From Nymphaea colorata (lineage: Eukaryota; Streptophyta; Magnoliopsida; Nymphaeales; Nymphaeaceae), in assembly GCF_008831285.2 (NCBI RefSeq), contig NC_045144.1, forward strand, positions 21,529,716-21,593,715: a DNA stretch of 64,000 nucleotides, read 5' to 3'. The first letter of the stretch is position 1; each line of letters begins with the position of its first letter. A model generated the notes under the pieces. It was not told the DNA's origin. It worked only from the letters and a program-made list of their open reading frames with translations, and ran no database searches. Of this stretch, positions 12,549-24,371 are shown in pieces. Position numbers and translations under genes: made by a program.

Positions 12549-12639
12549 CGTATACTGTTCTAGTAGACAATAAACATGCTCTCCTAACAAACAAAAATCA
12601 TGCTCGCTTTATTATTTAGATATACCACAAGTTACCAGA

Positions 12640-13317
12640 TCAACGATGAGAAGGTTTCAGTATGCTAGGCCTGCTAGGGACACAGTGAGCATTCACGAAT
12701 GCACCATACTCCTTAAGATCACAGCAAAGACGATAGCCGCAGCATGTGGCACCTGATTGGCAGCATGAAAAGCCCGAGCAGCAGGTCTCACCATAGGCGC
12801 AGCATCGATTATAGGGGCAACTGAGTCCACATTGAAGGTCGACTGTTGCATTCCTTTCGTCTGCATCCATAGCCATATGTTCAGGAAATTAAGTTTTTAG
12901 CCAACCAATTAATCGAATGCATGTCTAGCCAGATGCACAAGAGAGTGATATTTTTTAGCCTAGTTACTGGCGAAGAACCAAGGGTCCCTCCTCCCTCAGC
13001 TACCAAGCAGCATTATTGACTACCCAAATACATGTCAAACACCACTACTACAAGATTAACAACCACAAATTAAATCTGTCCTGGATCGATAATTGGCTGC
13101 GTATTGCTAAGCAACTCTCTCGTTAAAGTTGCCTGTCTGACAGAAAGAGTATTGCGTGATCACCCAGCTGGGTGACATGTCCACTCTTGGAAGGAAGTAA
13201 CGAAAGACCAGCTAGAAACGGAAACATACCTTGTTTTTCAACCAAAATACGCCCAAAAGCCACGGAGAGCAGCATGAGAAGGGCAAGAAAGAGGACACGA
13301 AGGGAAACTTGCTTCAT
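12640..13317 (-). CDS. Cys-rich secreted peptide, copy 2 (two exons)
   Basis: Exon 1 (13230-13317, 88 nt) begins MKQVSLRVLF and encodes a signal peptide with a Leu/Ala core, then R-I-L-V-E-K-Q. The donor is GTATGTTTCC at 13229; the 369-nt intron ends TGCAG before 12860. Exon 2 (12640-12860) restores a GAC codon across the phase-1 junction. The spliced protein is 102 residues. The cysteine domain is C-GLS-C-PYNR-CC-AYGET-CC-SGFS-CC-QSGAT-CC-GYRL-CC, followed by KEYGAFVNAHCVP: this copy has a 13th Cys in the tail, and its tail is three residues longer (SRPSILKPSHR). The unpaired Cys could permit dimerisation; that is inference. A polyadenylation signal lies at 12608-12613. Predicted to be secreted by its signal sequence; function unknown. 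Confidence 0.8.
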
Positions 13318-13383
13318 TTTGGATAGCAACTAGTTCGTGAGAATACCAACTAATGAGTGCAGAATGGCGTCCTCTCAACGATC

Positions 13384-13391
13384 TATTTACA
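13384..13391 (-). promoter_or_regulatory. Degenerate TATA box of copy 2
   Basis: Read on the minus strand this is TGTAAATA, 67 bp before the ATG, where other copies have TATAAATA or CATAAATA. Confidence 0.55.
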
Positions 13392-13399
13392 GGAGTAAC

Positions 13400-13920
13400 A
13401 TGATCGGACTGAGTCAAGAGCTCTACCTTGCTGGAAAGAGAGAAAATTTAGCCGTCTTTTAACTCTAGATCTATAGCCTTAATTACTTTTTACTATCCCA
13501 ATTCCCATAGCTTCTTGTTAATTAATCTTTTGTCTATGTATTTTTCTTCCTTTTGCAAACATGCAAACAGGCCCTCAAACCATTACTTGTACGAAATTTT
13601 GACAACTGCGCTAAGATTTGTAGGAATAATTGCGAGATCCTTGAGTCGAGATTTGCAGGCCTCTACCCTTGGCCATTACCACCAATTGAATAAAGGCTAC
13701 CCGCCTTTCTTTAGAAATCCATGCATGGTGGGAAGTAGACAATTTTGATAGCATCATTCCACAAAATCTGACATATATATCACAACTCTGTGAATGCATG
13801 CATGTAGAGCTTTCATGGCCCACAAGACCATGGCAATTATTTAGTCCCCGGCAATTATTTAGTCCCCAGCAATTGGTTACCACATATATTTCCTTCAACT
13901 TATCTCCCCGCCACTGAACC
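13400..13920. repeat. Upstream block P shared by type A peptide genes
   Basis: Sequence upstream of copy 2 recurs at 34807-35760 and 37451-38360, with landmarks CCCTCAAACCATTA, AATTGAATAAAGGC, CATGCATGGTGGGAAGTAGA and CACAACTCTGTGAATGCATG. It marks copies 2, 4 and 8 as one duplication lineage. Confidence 0.7.
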
Positions 13921-14052
13921 CTAGGGCCTCCTCACTTATTGATCGGCCATGTTGTCATTGGATTTCACCCCCAAAATTGCTACTGACAAGTACTTCAAGA
14001 TGATTAATTTTATTATAAAACATTGAAGAAGGATACTATTCTCTCTATCCTC

Positions 14053-14094
<42 letters not shown>

Positions 14095-15119
14095 AAGGAA
14101 AGTTGGTAAATACCAAACCACTTAAATCAAAGACAAAAACCAGACTCACTTTGACGGCATTGTCCGTCACCAAAAGTTTGATATTGTGATGGATGGGCAA
14201 AACCGTTGGTATAACCAACGCAATATACAGATGAAAATGTCACCAATAAAGACATATTTATTATTTATAAAAAGATGCTTTCAAAATCATACTTGAAACT
14301 AGAGAATTTAGATTAGTACTATTTTAATTAAAAAATAAGCCAAAAACGGATGACATCTCTTTGCTTTGAGAGCTATCTAGCCAAACAACCACACAATAGT
14401 ACAACTCTCTCTCTCTCTCTCTCCGTATATATCTTTCTGAAAGCATGGACTTAAGGATCTCCAACCTACATGTCAAAGAACACACAGACGAAAACTATTT
14501 GTCATCCTCAAACCCGTCAGACGTGCTGTCCTTATTTCCCTCCTTTGTAGGAACAGCTCTCCCCCTTCTTTTCACAAACCAAATTATTACTAATCACCAC
14601 AGGCACAAAAAGTGAGTACCACCACCACCGCCACCACCCCGGCCACCGCCATCCTCGCCGCCACAAAAAATTTGCTACCAAGGTAAAATATGGTAGATGC
14701 ACACGTTTACTAATTGAAATTGGCAATAAATTACTTGTACCATTTAAGCACTAATATCAGAATTGTTATCAGGACTTTTGCATCCGGTAAGTCAGTGTTT
14801 ACATAAACAATGTGTATGGCAGGCTAGCAAATCTTAAAGGGATGGGTTCTTTGGTCATGAATGTTATGGTTATTTGATTATTATATTATAATGTATGCAG
14901 CCTTCAACAGTTCGCTGGTAAATCTGCCGTACTAGTAGTACTTAATTCGAAATGGAAAGCCATGAAGAGATGCTGCACAAGCCAACTAATGCATAGCAAG
15001 ATACATCTAACTAGGATGTTATTTAAAGAGAAGGTAGAAAAATTCACAACTTTTGTTAAAATAAAGAATGGCAGCTAAGAAAAACTTTTTTTTTCTTGAC
15101 AAAAATATAATACGCCACT
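13921..15119. other. Spacer, no gene seen
   Basis: It contains TA/GA microsatellites at 14055-14093, a CT tract at 14406-14423 and a short GCC/CCA-rich stretch near 14620-14665. No frame with a recognisable domain was found. Confidence 0.6.
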
Positions 15120-15722
15120 CTTTAGTTGCTTTCTGATCCATTTTTTCAAGGGAACCTCATAAAGAAAGAATTCATGATTTCGTATTGTAAATGCATTCCC
15201 ATAGTAATTCTCTATGCCGAAAAAGAGGTTGCGGATCTTATTGTTATCCCTCATGAGTGTGCGATGAAAAACCATTGAGTCCCAAGTGAATGGCTTTTCA
15301 TCCCATACTCAAGAGAGATTACAGCAACATCCATGACTTCTTTCTCCACAAACAATTAGTAGTGAGAATGCATTCACAAGATGACACCGTGAAATTTTTT
15401 TAAGAGGTACCATCTGAAAAAAGGTACAACAAAGGAACTAAAGAATTTTTACAGCACCATCTTGTGAATGCATTCTCACATGTAATTGCCTGTGCAAGAA
15501 AAGGTTGTGGATCTTGGTGTAATCTCTCTTAAGTATGCGATGAAAAACCATTGAGTCCTAATTCAATGATATTTCATGACATATTCAAGAGAGATTACAG
15601 TAACATCCACGACCTCTATTTTACAGACAATTACATATGAGTATGCATTCACAATATGGTATCATGTAAAATTTTTTATGATGAATCCTTTTAAAACAGG
15701 AATAATAAAGTAACTAAGGAAT
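15120..15722. repeat. Two adjacent long palindromes (foldback element)
   Basis: 15120-15443 is an imperfect palindrome about 324 bp long centred near 15282: CTTTAGTTGC at the left pairs with the right end near GGAACTAAAG. 15443-15722 holds a second, related palindrome centred near 15558. The two are direct repeats of each other at an offset of about 277 bp, sharing TGCGATGAAAAACCATTGAG. A partial third arm (GGTGTCATCTTGTAAATGC) follows at 15729-15750. It is typical of a foldback or long-TIR MITE without coding capacity. Confidence 0.7.
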
Positions 15723-17046
15723 TTTCATGGTGTCATCTTGTAAATGCATTTTGACGGGCAACTTCTATGTAGAAGGACAAGTTTTACAAGTTAAAATAAT
15801 ATGAAAAATTCATCGGTTTTTTTCTTGTCTCTCCTTATCTCCAATTTAGATTTAGATTTATATTTTATTCATATTTTTGGCAAGTCTCTCTTTCTCTATG
15901 TCACTTCATTCATGTTTCCCGTGAAGTATAATATTGTTTAGTCAAGCTCAAAATAAATAGTTTAAGATAGAATCTAATCACCCCAACCTTACTTATTTGC
16001 AAATTAAGCATTATAACAACTTGTAAACCAACTTAATTTATTAGTCTCTTTCTTAATTTTTATTTAACCATTTTTGGCTTATTAGTTTATTAGCAAATTA
16101 ACTTCTTAAATATTCTTCTTAAATGGCAAGGAACCACTTTGGAGGTTACTATATATATAATTCATCACCTGATGACGCTCACTGTTGCCGGAATGATCTC
16201 CTAGAAATTTAAAATTGCTGCCCTAGACATCGGAGAACCTTGATCTCCGAACCACCTAAAAATCCACCTAAAAATCTTGTGTGTTTTTTTATTCTTCTCC
16301 TTCATCTGCTTTTGATGTAGTGAATGAGAGAGAAAGGGAGAGGGCCTAGTTCCTAACATAAATGGGGTGCATACTTTAAGTTGGAAGTGTTCCCTCGCAC
16401 TATCTCTGATCACTCGGCACTCAGGATGGTGTAGTGTACCGTTCACTGAGAGTCCTTTTGTGGTTTCAAAGCTCTTCAAGGAATCACCCCATTGGGCAAA
16501 ACGCTAAAATTGCCAGTTATCACAGTCTCCTCGCTATTGATATGGATGAGAATGGAGGAAGTTTGTCTTGTGTGGGTTTTTTGGCAGATATATATATATA
16601 TATATATAGAATGTGCCACTGGCAGCAGCGGTCCTTCTCATTAATTAAGTTTTCTGTCCGTTTCTCTCTTGTATCACTAGCCACCACCCATTTCCCTCAT
16701 AAAAAAGACCTCACCATCATTAGCCTTCCCCATGGCGCTCTGTTTTCCACTAAGGCGGCTCACGCATACTCTCTCTCTCTTCCTATATGATCAGATGTCA
16801 TTCCTTGAAATTTGAATTCGTTTGGGTTTCATAATTAAATATCAAACTTTTTATCTCTTATTTTGAAAGGTTTATGTCAGATATGCAGTACAGCGCGATC
16901 CTACCCCACCCCATTGATGTTACAGGAAACACTCCAATTCAAACCCTTCCGCATTTATGTTGATGTTGCGTTTCCCTACGTTACAAATAGCAGTAAGCTT
17001 CGTAGAAGTGAGTAATCGACCACCAGCACCACCGATTGCATTATTT

Positions 17047-17092
<46 letters not shown>

Positions 17093-17310
17093 ATGTTGTA
17101 ATGGAAAGTTGGAAGACAAACTTTTCATTATCTAATATTAGTTCAGAATTTTTGTTCTTTTCTTTTTTTTTTTTCTAACAGCCATCCACCACGATCGTAT
17201 CTGTTCACATGGGTGCCTCAAAAATAATGTATTGACCATTATCTCTTTTAGCATTCTAAAACGGAAAATATCATGAGAACCTTAAATACAGTTAAGTTAT
17301 TTCTTCAGTC
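15723..17310. other. Spacer with CT microsatellite, no gene seen
   Basis: AT-rich; a (TA)n tract lies at 16588-16608 and a (CT)n tract at 17050-17091. Part of 16620-16790 matches the spacer block that elsewhere contains GGCATCAGCGGTCC. No convincing coding region. Confidence 0.55.
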
Positions 17311-18060
17311 GTGTCAAACTATCAAAGTTGTGAGCACCTATGTTGTTGTGAGCAAGATGCACACGTTCTGTTACCACTGTTTGTTAATGAAGGCTCACCA
17401 AACACCAAATATTGTGCAAGAAAGCAAGTGCACAAATATATACTGAAAGCTGTAAAAGATAAAGAGCCGAGGTTCAACGTTCTTTGCATATCCAATTTTT
17501 ATATGTACAGGGGAAACAATACCCAAGATGACAACTTTAATATCAAATAAACGTCTTTTTATATGTACAGGCGAAAAAGAATTTGGCGGACATACAACTT
17601 TTTTCCCTTAAAATTATATTCAACGTGAAAAGTTAGAGTTGTTGTATGTAGTGGGTTTTATGTTGGTTTTAGTGACAAAATATTTGGAAGTAATATTGGT
17701 TAAAAATCCGTGGCATCCTAATTATTTGCTCCCTTTCCTTTCATTTTCTAAAATTAATATTGCTCATGGGCAGTCTGTGTTTCTATTTGGCCATGTTTAT
17801 TAGGTGCTGAATGAACAAATACTGTTCTAGATAGATAATGTATGTTTGTCGAGTAAGTTTTTGGCCACCCATCAGTGGGAAAAGATATTTATTTGCATAT
17901 TACTCATTTCTTACAGCCCAATTTTCTTATTTATGTATTTATTAGCATCGGCTGATTCTTTTCACGGTTTTGTGCTGCAGGAAATTTCTGGCTTGGACCT
18001 TGGGCTCAGTGCAATTAACCTGTAGAACTTAAGTATTTTGATCTTCTAATACATATACCA
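17311..18060. repeat. Noncoding duplicated block U, copy 1
   Basis: It recurs at 27390-28200, 42790-43370, 56838-57180 and 58890-59140. Landmarks: GTGAGCACCTATGTTGTTG, CAAGCTGTAAAAGATAAAGA, CCTTAAAATTATATTCAA, and GGCCACCCATCAGTGGGAAA. Upstream of it, 17226-17275 resembles the site into which the copia element at 51244 inserted. Confidence 0.7.
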
Positions 18061-19182
18061 TGTCTACCATTCTTCAGTTCGAAATGGTATTAAAATGGGG
18101 CATGCCCCTACTGTATGTGATGCCCCTGCTGTATGTGAGATACATTCTCGTTTACAAAGCCAATAACTAACTACTTAAGCAAGCTGAGAATGGATCTAGG
18201 GGCGGAGGGAAGGGGGGACTTGCTTAGGCCGTGGCCCGGCCCTAACTAATTAAAAAAATATATATATACATTACAAAAATTAAAAATTGTTAATTGTGTA
18301 ATGTATTTTTTAGATTCGAGTTTAGTTTGGCCATACCCGGATAAGTTTATCCTAAAAAAAATCTTGGTTCTACCTATGCATGCATCTACTAGGCAACTAA
18401 AACCTAATTAGGCAAGCTGTGAATGACAATAATCTAAGGCATACAAAGCATACAAAAGGTCAAGCTGTTATGATATGTATCAAGCACAGGCAAGGGAAAT
18501 CAAAATAGATTAAGTAATAGAAGAGATAAGGAATGTAAACAGCTTTCAATAAGCAAGTAAAAATTTCGTGTAAAGCTGGAGAATTCTAACATAACTTAAT
18601 TACGCCTCACTAATCGAATTAAGTTCTTACCTAGTGAAGGTGCCATGGATGGTGGCTCTTTTGGCCAAACCACATATAGTGTATTTCCCTTTGTTTCTCT
18701 CTCTCTCTCTCTCTCTCTCTTCTTCAATCGATTTGCAGTTTGGTCCACCAGCTACGACTGGTGTGTTCCATTGTCCAAGCTAGCCATCAAAGACTTTTAT
18801 TGTGAGGAGCTGGAACCAAAGTGTAGTACCCACACCAGAACCAGGTCAATGGTGGTAGGCAGCAGCAGAAACACATATAGGCAGGTGGCCTACACCTGCC
18901 CCATAAAATCTCTTTACCTTTACGTTGATAGTCTTAGTCACACTTAAGAGGTGGGCAGGACTACAAATGGTATTTATTGCACGAAGGCAAGGGAAGCGGG
19001 GAGAGACGGCAAGGGAAGCGGGGAGAGACGGATTTTCTCCCCCTCTGCATCATCGCGCCTTTTACCATGCTCATTGGTATTTATTATCAAGCTTGTTGGT
19101 ATCTTTTATTATATATGGACTGCCATGTCTGCATTTCAAAATGCAGTCTGTGCGTTTTTCCTGATTATGGATATGGAGGCAG
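18061..19182. other. Spacer, no gene seen
   Basis: It contains a fragment rich in GGCGGAGGGAAGGGGGGAC near 18200-18240 typical of degraded plant transposons, a CT tract at 18698-18721 and a short direct repeat (GGCAAGGGAAGCGGGGAGAG) at 18986-19030. No exon 1 of the peptide family was found upstream of the exon 2 at 19183. Confidence 0.55.
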
Positions 19183-19340
19183 ATGAAAACGACGCGCGAC
19201 ATGAGGCTGGTGGATTTTCTTCTCGCTGCAGCTTCCTTAATTATGGTTGCGCCTTGGGCTGCCGAATTTGTACTGCTGCTCTGCGTTGGAGTAATGCTGA
19301 GTTCGTGAAAGCTCAAGGTCATGTACTCCCTCCCAACTGA
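19183..19340 (+). pseudogene. Divergent plus-strand exon 2 of the peptide family
   Basis: The acceptor context CTGATTATGGATATGGAGGCAG matches the 3' end of the family intron, and the exon begins DENDAR like other copies. The end, AEFVKAQGHVLPPN, aligns with the family tail E-Y-x-A-F-V-N-x-H-x-V-P. The middle is shortened and keeps only four cysteines (C-x6-C-x3-C-x2-C) instead of twelve. The frame is open to a TGA at 19338. No exon 1 lies nearby. It is either a decayed copy or an old paralogue with a different fold; I favour decay. Confidence 0.6.
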
Positions 19341-19784
19341 CACGCCCTTTATCGCTCTTCTATTATCACTATGATGATAGTCCTCAGACTGCTTGTGAAT
19401 AATAAAAGCGAGCATGACTCGCCGCCTTTGGAAAGCGTGCATTGAGGGTGAGGGTTTCCAAGTGCTTCTAAAACCGATATTATGTTTATCGTAATCACTT
19501 TTAGTTTGCTTAATTCCTTTTCATCCGTCACAGTTTTACCAGAACAATCTACATGCCCCAATTAAAGGCCAAGCATTTCCTTCTGTAGGGGCAACAATAA
19601 GACTTCTTTGGTAGCAAGAATCATTGTATAATTTCATTGGTTGCCAAGTATTTTGGTAAATTTTATATGGTAAATTTTAATTTTTTTAAAACTAAGGGGT
19701 TGCGGCCTCTGCTCCCTTGACTCTGTAGCTTAATTGTTTTTAGGTCTTTTTTTTCAAAAATTCAAAATAATTTCAAATTAAACC
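19341..19784. other. Spacer, no gene seen
   Basis: The sequence shows stops in all frames, T-rich runs and no recognised repeat landmarks. Confidence 0.5.
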
Positions 19785-20240
19785 ATAACGTACGAGAATA
19801 ACTTTCCAAACCTTTAATTTATAAAATCATTAGGTTTTGTTATTAACTCTAAAACTATCAATACTAAATAGCAAGTTAAAATAAACCATCAAATCATTAG
19901 GTTTTATTATCAAATCTAAACTATCAATACTAGGTAACATGTTAAATTAAACCATCAAATCATTAGGTTTGTTATTAACTCTAAACTATCAATACTAAAT
20001 AGCAAGTTAATTTAAACCATCAATTCGATCTTTCCTAAAAAGTAGAGAGTATGGAAGTCTTTAAAACACCTCATGATTCAGAGACCGGTTAGGTATCATA
20101 TCATCGCCCAATGAAACTATCAATACTAAATAGCAAGTTAAATTAAACCATCAATTGGATCTTTCCTAAAAAGTAGAGTATGAAGTCTTTAAAACACCTC
20201 ATGATTGAGAGACCGGTTGGGTATCATATCATCGCCCCAT
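19785..20240. repeat. Tandem repeats of about 65 bp and 125 bp
   Basis: ACTATCAATACTAAATAGC with AATTAAACCATCAA recurs about every 65 bp from 19850, and a longer unit (TTTCCTAAAAAGTAGAG to TATCATATCATCGCCC) occurs at about 20030-20110 and 20160-20236. Confidence 0.8.
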
Positions 20241-20511
20241 GCAACAACTTTATCATTATTTAGTAAAATGGGGATGAGAACTTTCAGAAGTTCCCAATAC
20301 AATGTCAACCTTTAGGTTATTCCAGTATATATGATTAGCAATATAAGATTTAACTTACATTGCTAAGACATGAAAACATGAGATGTAATATGGATGTTAA
20401 TATCGATTATGCACATGGAAAATAAAGTATTTCACGTTAACAAGTACTCGCAACACAGTCATCAAAAATGTATGCCTGAATGCATAAAATATTAATTATT
20501 TGTTAGCATTA
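20241..20511. other. Spacer, nothing recognised
   Basis: AT-rich noncoding sequence between the tandem repeats and the MITE; no repeat landmark or coding frame was noticed. Confidence 0.5.
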
Positions 20512-20852
20512 GGGATGTCAAAATGCTTGATTTGAATAAGATATCTGACTGATCCGATCCAAAAAAATTGGATATAGAAAAAAAATTTAACATCCGATTA
20601 AGAAACTGGATCGGATTCAGATTAGATAAATTGGCAAAATCTGGTTCAAAAGTCAGATTTAGATTCGGATATAAATAAAAAAATCAGATTCTGATCGGTT
20701 TCGGATTGTAAAATTGGTTTTCAGATTCGGATTCGGATATGACTTTTATTTATTTGAATTCGAATCCGAAAAAGAATCCAAACATGTGAATATCCAAAAA
20801 AGTAGATATGATTAAGGATATATCCGATCGAAATCTGATCTGTTGACATCCC
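20512..20852. mobile_element. MITE with 10-bp terminal inverted repeats
   Basis: The ends GGGATGTCAA and TTGACATCCC are perfect inverted repeats 341 bp apart, flanked on both sides by TA. The interior is rich in GGATTCGGAT-type and GATCCGAT-type words and has no coding capacity. The TA flank suggests a Tc1/mariner-type origin, but two bases are weak evidence. Confidence 0.65.
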
Positions 20853-21589
20853 TAATAACATGACGACAACCATTATTTAGCTTGTCTTGTCAAGAATCCA
20901 CAACACTATGTGAGTGGTAACCCTCCTGACATTGGTTTATTTACATAACACCATTGTTTTTTAAGTATGTATAAGTACAACCAAAACATCAATAGCATAA
21001 ACAAGTTGAGTTCCCAATATTTGGTATCAAAGCAATCGTCCATATTCCAAGTTCAATTTTGGAAAGAGGCGGCCTAAAGGGTCGCCTGAACCAAAATGAT
21101 GGCTTTGAAATTAAGGCTCGTGAGACAACCATCTTAGAGTGAACTTCACCTCTTTATGGTTTATATCGAGATCTCAGGTTTCAATTTACAGAAAATACAA
21201 GGAGATCTCATAATCAATAAAACAAGTGTCCTTGATTATAGAAAAAAATGTTTGCTTGCAGAATCCTGCAAAGCAGATACCTATGTCTGTAGAAAAGAGT
21301 TACAACTGTAGCGCCATTTGATGAAGACAACATTCATAATTTTGGGGAATGCAGAAAGACAAAAAGTCAAAAAAAAAAAAAACAAAACAAAGGAAGGGGG
21401 CCGTAGCTGAAGGCTTTTTTCACTGACGTCCTGTTCTGCACGTCAATAACAGACAATTACAGCCGAACGTCATTACCTTTCACCGATGTCCAGTTTTTTT
21501 TTTTTGTTTAGAAGTCTACCTCAATATCCGTTACTGTTGCATGAAACACATATAGTATCTCCTTGGGGCCATTTGGCAATTCTATTCAC
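20853..21589. other. Spacer with CGACGTC-type motifs, no gene seen
   Basis: Around 21410-21500 the words CACTGACGTCC, ACGTCATTACC and CACCGATGTCC resemble subterminal repeats of plant DNA transposons and recur at 36380-36560 and 61640-61980. Nothing coding was recognised. Confidence 0.45.
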
Positions 21590-22250
21590 AATAACAATCC
21601 AATCCAAATCTGATTGTTAGATTCACATATGAATCCCAATCTTGACTTGTAAACCAAATATAAACTGCATACATACAACTTTTAAAATATATAGACATTG
21701 GATATGAGATATTTAGAACTATTATGATCCAAATCTGAATCTGATAGGAGAAACTTAAATTGAATCTCGTTCCTTGAATTTCCTAATTAAATATCAAAGT
21801 TTTTTTTTCTTGTCTCATTTCTTTTGCAGAGTTTTTGTCATATGCATATGCACTGGAACACGTGACCACCCCACCCCAGTGATGTTACAGAATGACTGTG
21901 ACGCTGGTCTCCATCTGAAACAAGACGCATCATCTGACCATCTGTTACTGTTTGGTGGATGTCAGCTTCATTACGTGGGATGAAGCTTGCGTCAAGAACT
22001 AGCAGAACGCTTCCACAAGTATATCTGATGAATAGCTGTAAGTTTAGAAGTGAACAATCGATCACCAGCGCCGAAGCTCTGGTGTCCACTGATATGTGCT
22101 CCTCCTTTAACCTACATGGACCGCTGGCATCAGCGGTCCCTCTCATTATTTTTGTCGTTCTTCTTTCCATAGCGACCACCCATGTCCCCTCAGGCGGAGA
22201 AGAAGCCACAAGGGTTGCTCTCCTTTCTTTTTACATATCTACCAAGAGTT
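21590..22250. repeat. Noncoding duplicated block V, copy 1
   Basis: It recurs at 39430-40060, in part at 45900-46260 and 50300-50960, and inverted at 59160-59760. Landmarks are TTATGATCCAAATCTGAAT, GATGTTACAGAATGACTGTG and GGACCGCTGGCATCAGCGG, the last a 9-bp-stem hairpin at 22119-22140. Confidence 0.7.
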
Positions 22251-24371
22251 ACTCAGTCCTTTCTTGCGAGGAAAGTGTCCACCATCAAGTTGAATCGGTT
22301 CGGGTCCTCTTTTGAAGCTGGATCCAACCCAAAAGCCTGGACATTAGTATGTTTTTGAGAATGATTTTTATGATTGCATGTCCTTGTGTGGTTCCCAAAG
22401 CACATTAATGCGGAGGGCATGTTACCTTTACTTCAGCCTATCACTTTTTTTCTACATATTGTGAGGTGACGTGAACAAAGTTGACAACTTTTATATCAAA
22501 TGGACATGACCATGCTGTGAGAAGGCGATAGCTTGGAGCCGAAAGAGTTTGGCGGACGAACAATTTTTTGCCCTTAAAATTATATTCAAAGTGAAAATTG
22601 GATTATTTGAATGGTCAATAATTCCTTCCTTTCCTTTCCTGTCCCTCAATTAATATTACTGGTGGGTAATCTGTTTTTCTATTTAGCCATTTCTTGGACA
22701 AATACTGTCCTAGATAAATGATGTCTGTCTAGCTGGTTTTTAGCCACCTATCAGCAACTGTTGGTCTTTGCGGGCCATCTGGGTCATTATAGTGATGTCG
22801 GGTATCAGGGTACTTTCACCGAACATTTTTTATTTTTTCACCATCTTGCAGCTATCCATGACATATTTGGCTATATATTAGACTTGGATCGGAATTATTT
22901 GGGCCATTAGTTACAAAGAGATCAAACCATGAAGATTAATTAATTGGAGCAAGCTCTTTTTTCAAAACTACTCTAAAATTCCTTTCCAGGAAGGAGAGAA
23001 AAAGAGTGTTTTTTTGATTATTTTATCATGGGTTTTATTTTATTACATATAAATTTTAAATAGTTTGTACGTGCACACACACAGAGAGAGAGAGAGAGAG
23101 AGATGAATAGAACAAATCAAAAACATATTTTAAATTTGTCTATCCAATTATTTGAACACACATACAAGTTGAACATGCTATCCAAGCAAACAAATGTTAC
23201 TGATTCATATGGACAAGAACTCCTTGCACTTGAAACTGCACTTGAAACAGCTGCTTCAATTACATCTGTTCCAAGGACACTTGTTTCTACAACCAAACCT
23301 CATTTAAAGGGCCGGTTGGCAGTAGGAACAGTGTCAGCTTTTCGTGTATATACATCAAAAATAAGGATTTACTCTAAAATCGTAGTAGATTTATAAAACA
23401 CTTGTTTTAACTTTCTTCATCCAATTTTTATGTGTATTCGTGAAACTATACCCGAGATGACAACTTTTATATCAAAGACATGACCATGCTAGCTATAAGG
23501 AGACGATAACTTAAAGCCACGGCGGATGGACAACTTTTCTCCCTTAAAATTATATTGAAAGTGAAAAGTTGGACTTGTTGTAATGTACTATGCCTTATTG
23601 GTTTTAGTGACAGAATATTTGCAAAAAAAAGAAGGTCAAAAATTCATTGAGAAAGAACTGTGGGGTCCTAATTCCTTGCTGACTGCTAGGGGCCAACTTT
23701 GTCATTATAGTACGTCGGGTATAAGGGTACTTTTCACCCACAGGTTTTTAATTTTTGTTGCCATCTTGCAGTTATCCATGGCATATTTGGCTATATATTA
23801 GACTTGATCGGAATTATTTGGGCCGCCCATTACAAGGAGATCAAACCATCAATATTAAGTTACAGAAGCAAATTGGTTTTTCAAAAGTACTTTAAAATAC
23901 CTTTCAAGGAAAGAGAGAGAGAGAGAAAAGAGGGGAAACACATGTATATATATACATATATATATATCTTTGTGTGTGTGTGTTGATGCATGTGTCTATG
24001 CACGTGTGTGTGTGTGATAAAAGAAAGGCAAAAGAGATTGAAAGAGAGAAAAGAAAGGAAACACATGTGTTTATATATATATCTATATATATCTTTGTGT
24101 GTGTTGATGTATGTGTCTATGCACGCGTGTGTGTCATAAAAGAAAGGCAACTGAAGTAATCAAACATAGAACATATTTTATTTCATAGCGCAAGGAAACA
24201 CGATAGACGCAAATACTGCTTGTTGCTAACAACAACAAGGACTAGGAAAGGCGCACCCTGCATGCTAGCTGTCCTATCTGACAATAAGCATGCTCCTTTT
24301 ATTATTTAGATGCACCATAAGTACTGCTATCATCATGATGAAGACGATAACAGATTAGAAATGAGAAGGTT
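22251..24371. other. Spacer with U-like fragments and a tandem repeat
   Basis: Fragments like block U (CCCTTAAAATTATATTCAAA) lie near 22570 and 23545. At 23905-24150 a 120-bp GA/TA/TG-rich segment is tandemly duplicated (AAACACATGT to GTGTGATAAAAGAAAGGCAA). The open frame 23103-23396 on the plus strand (97 codons) has no domain I recognise and no paralogue in the window, so it is not called a gene. The 3' region of copy 3, with a polyadenylation signal at 24298-24303, closes the segment. Confidence 0.55.

Noticed and set aside
16434-16620. Frame containing AIDMDENGGSLSC, somewhat like the exon 2 start of the peptide family
   Set aside because: No intron 3' end with TGCAG at the right place, no CC pairs and no family tail; similarity is limited to a few acidic residues.
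21838-22315. Overlapping frames of about 120 codons on both strands
   Set aside because: They lie in duplicated block V, and the other V copies do not keep either frame open.
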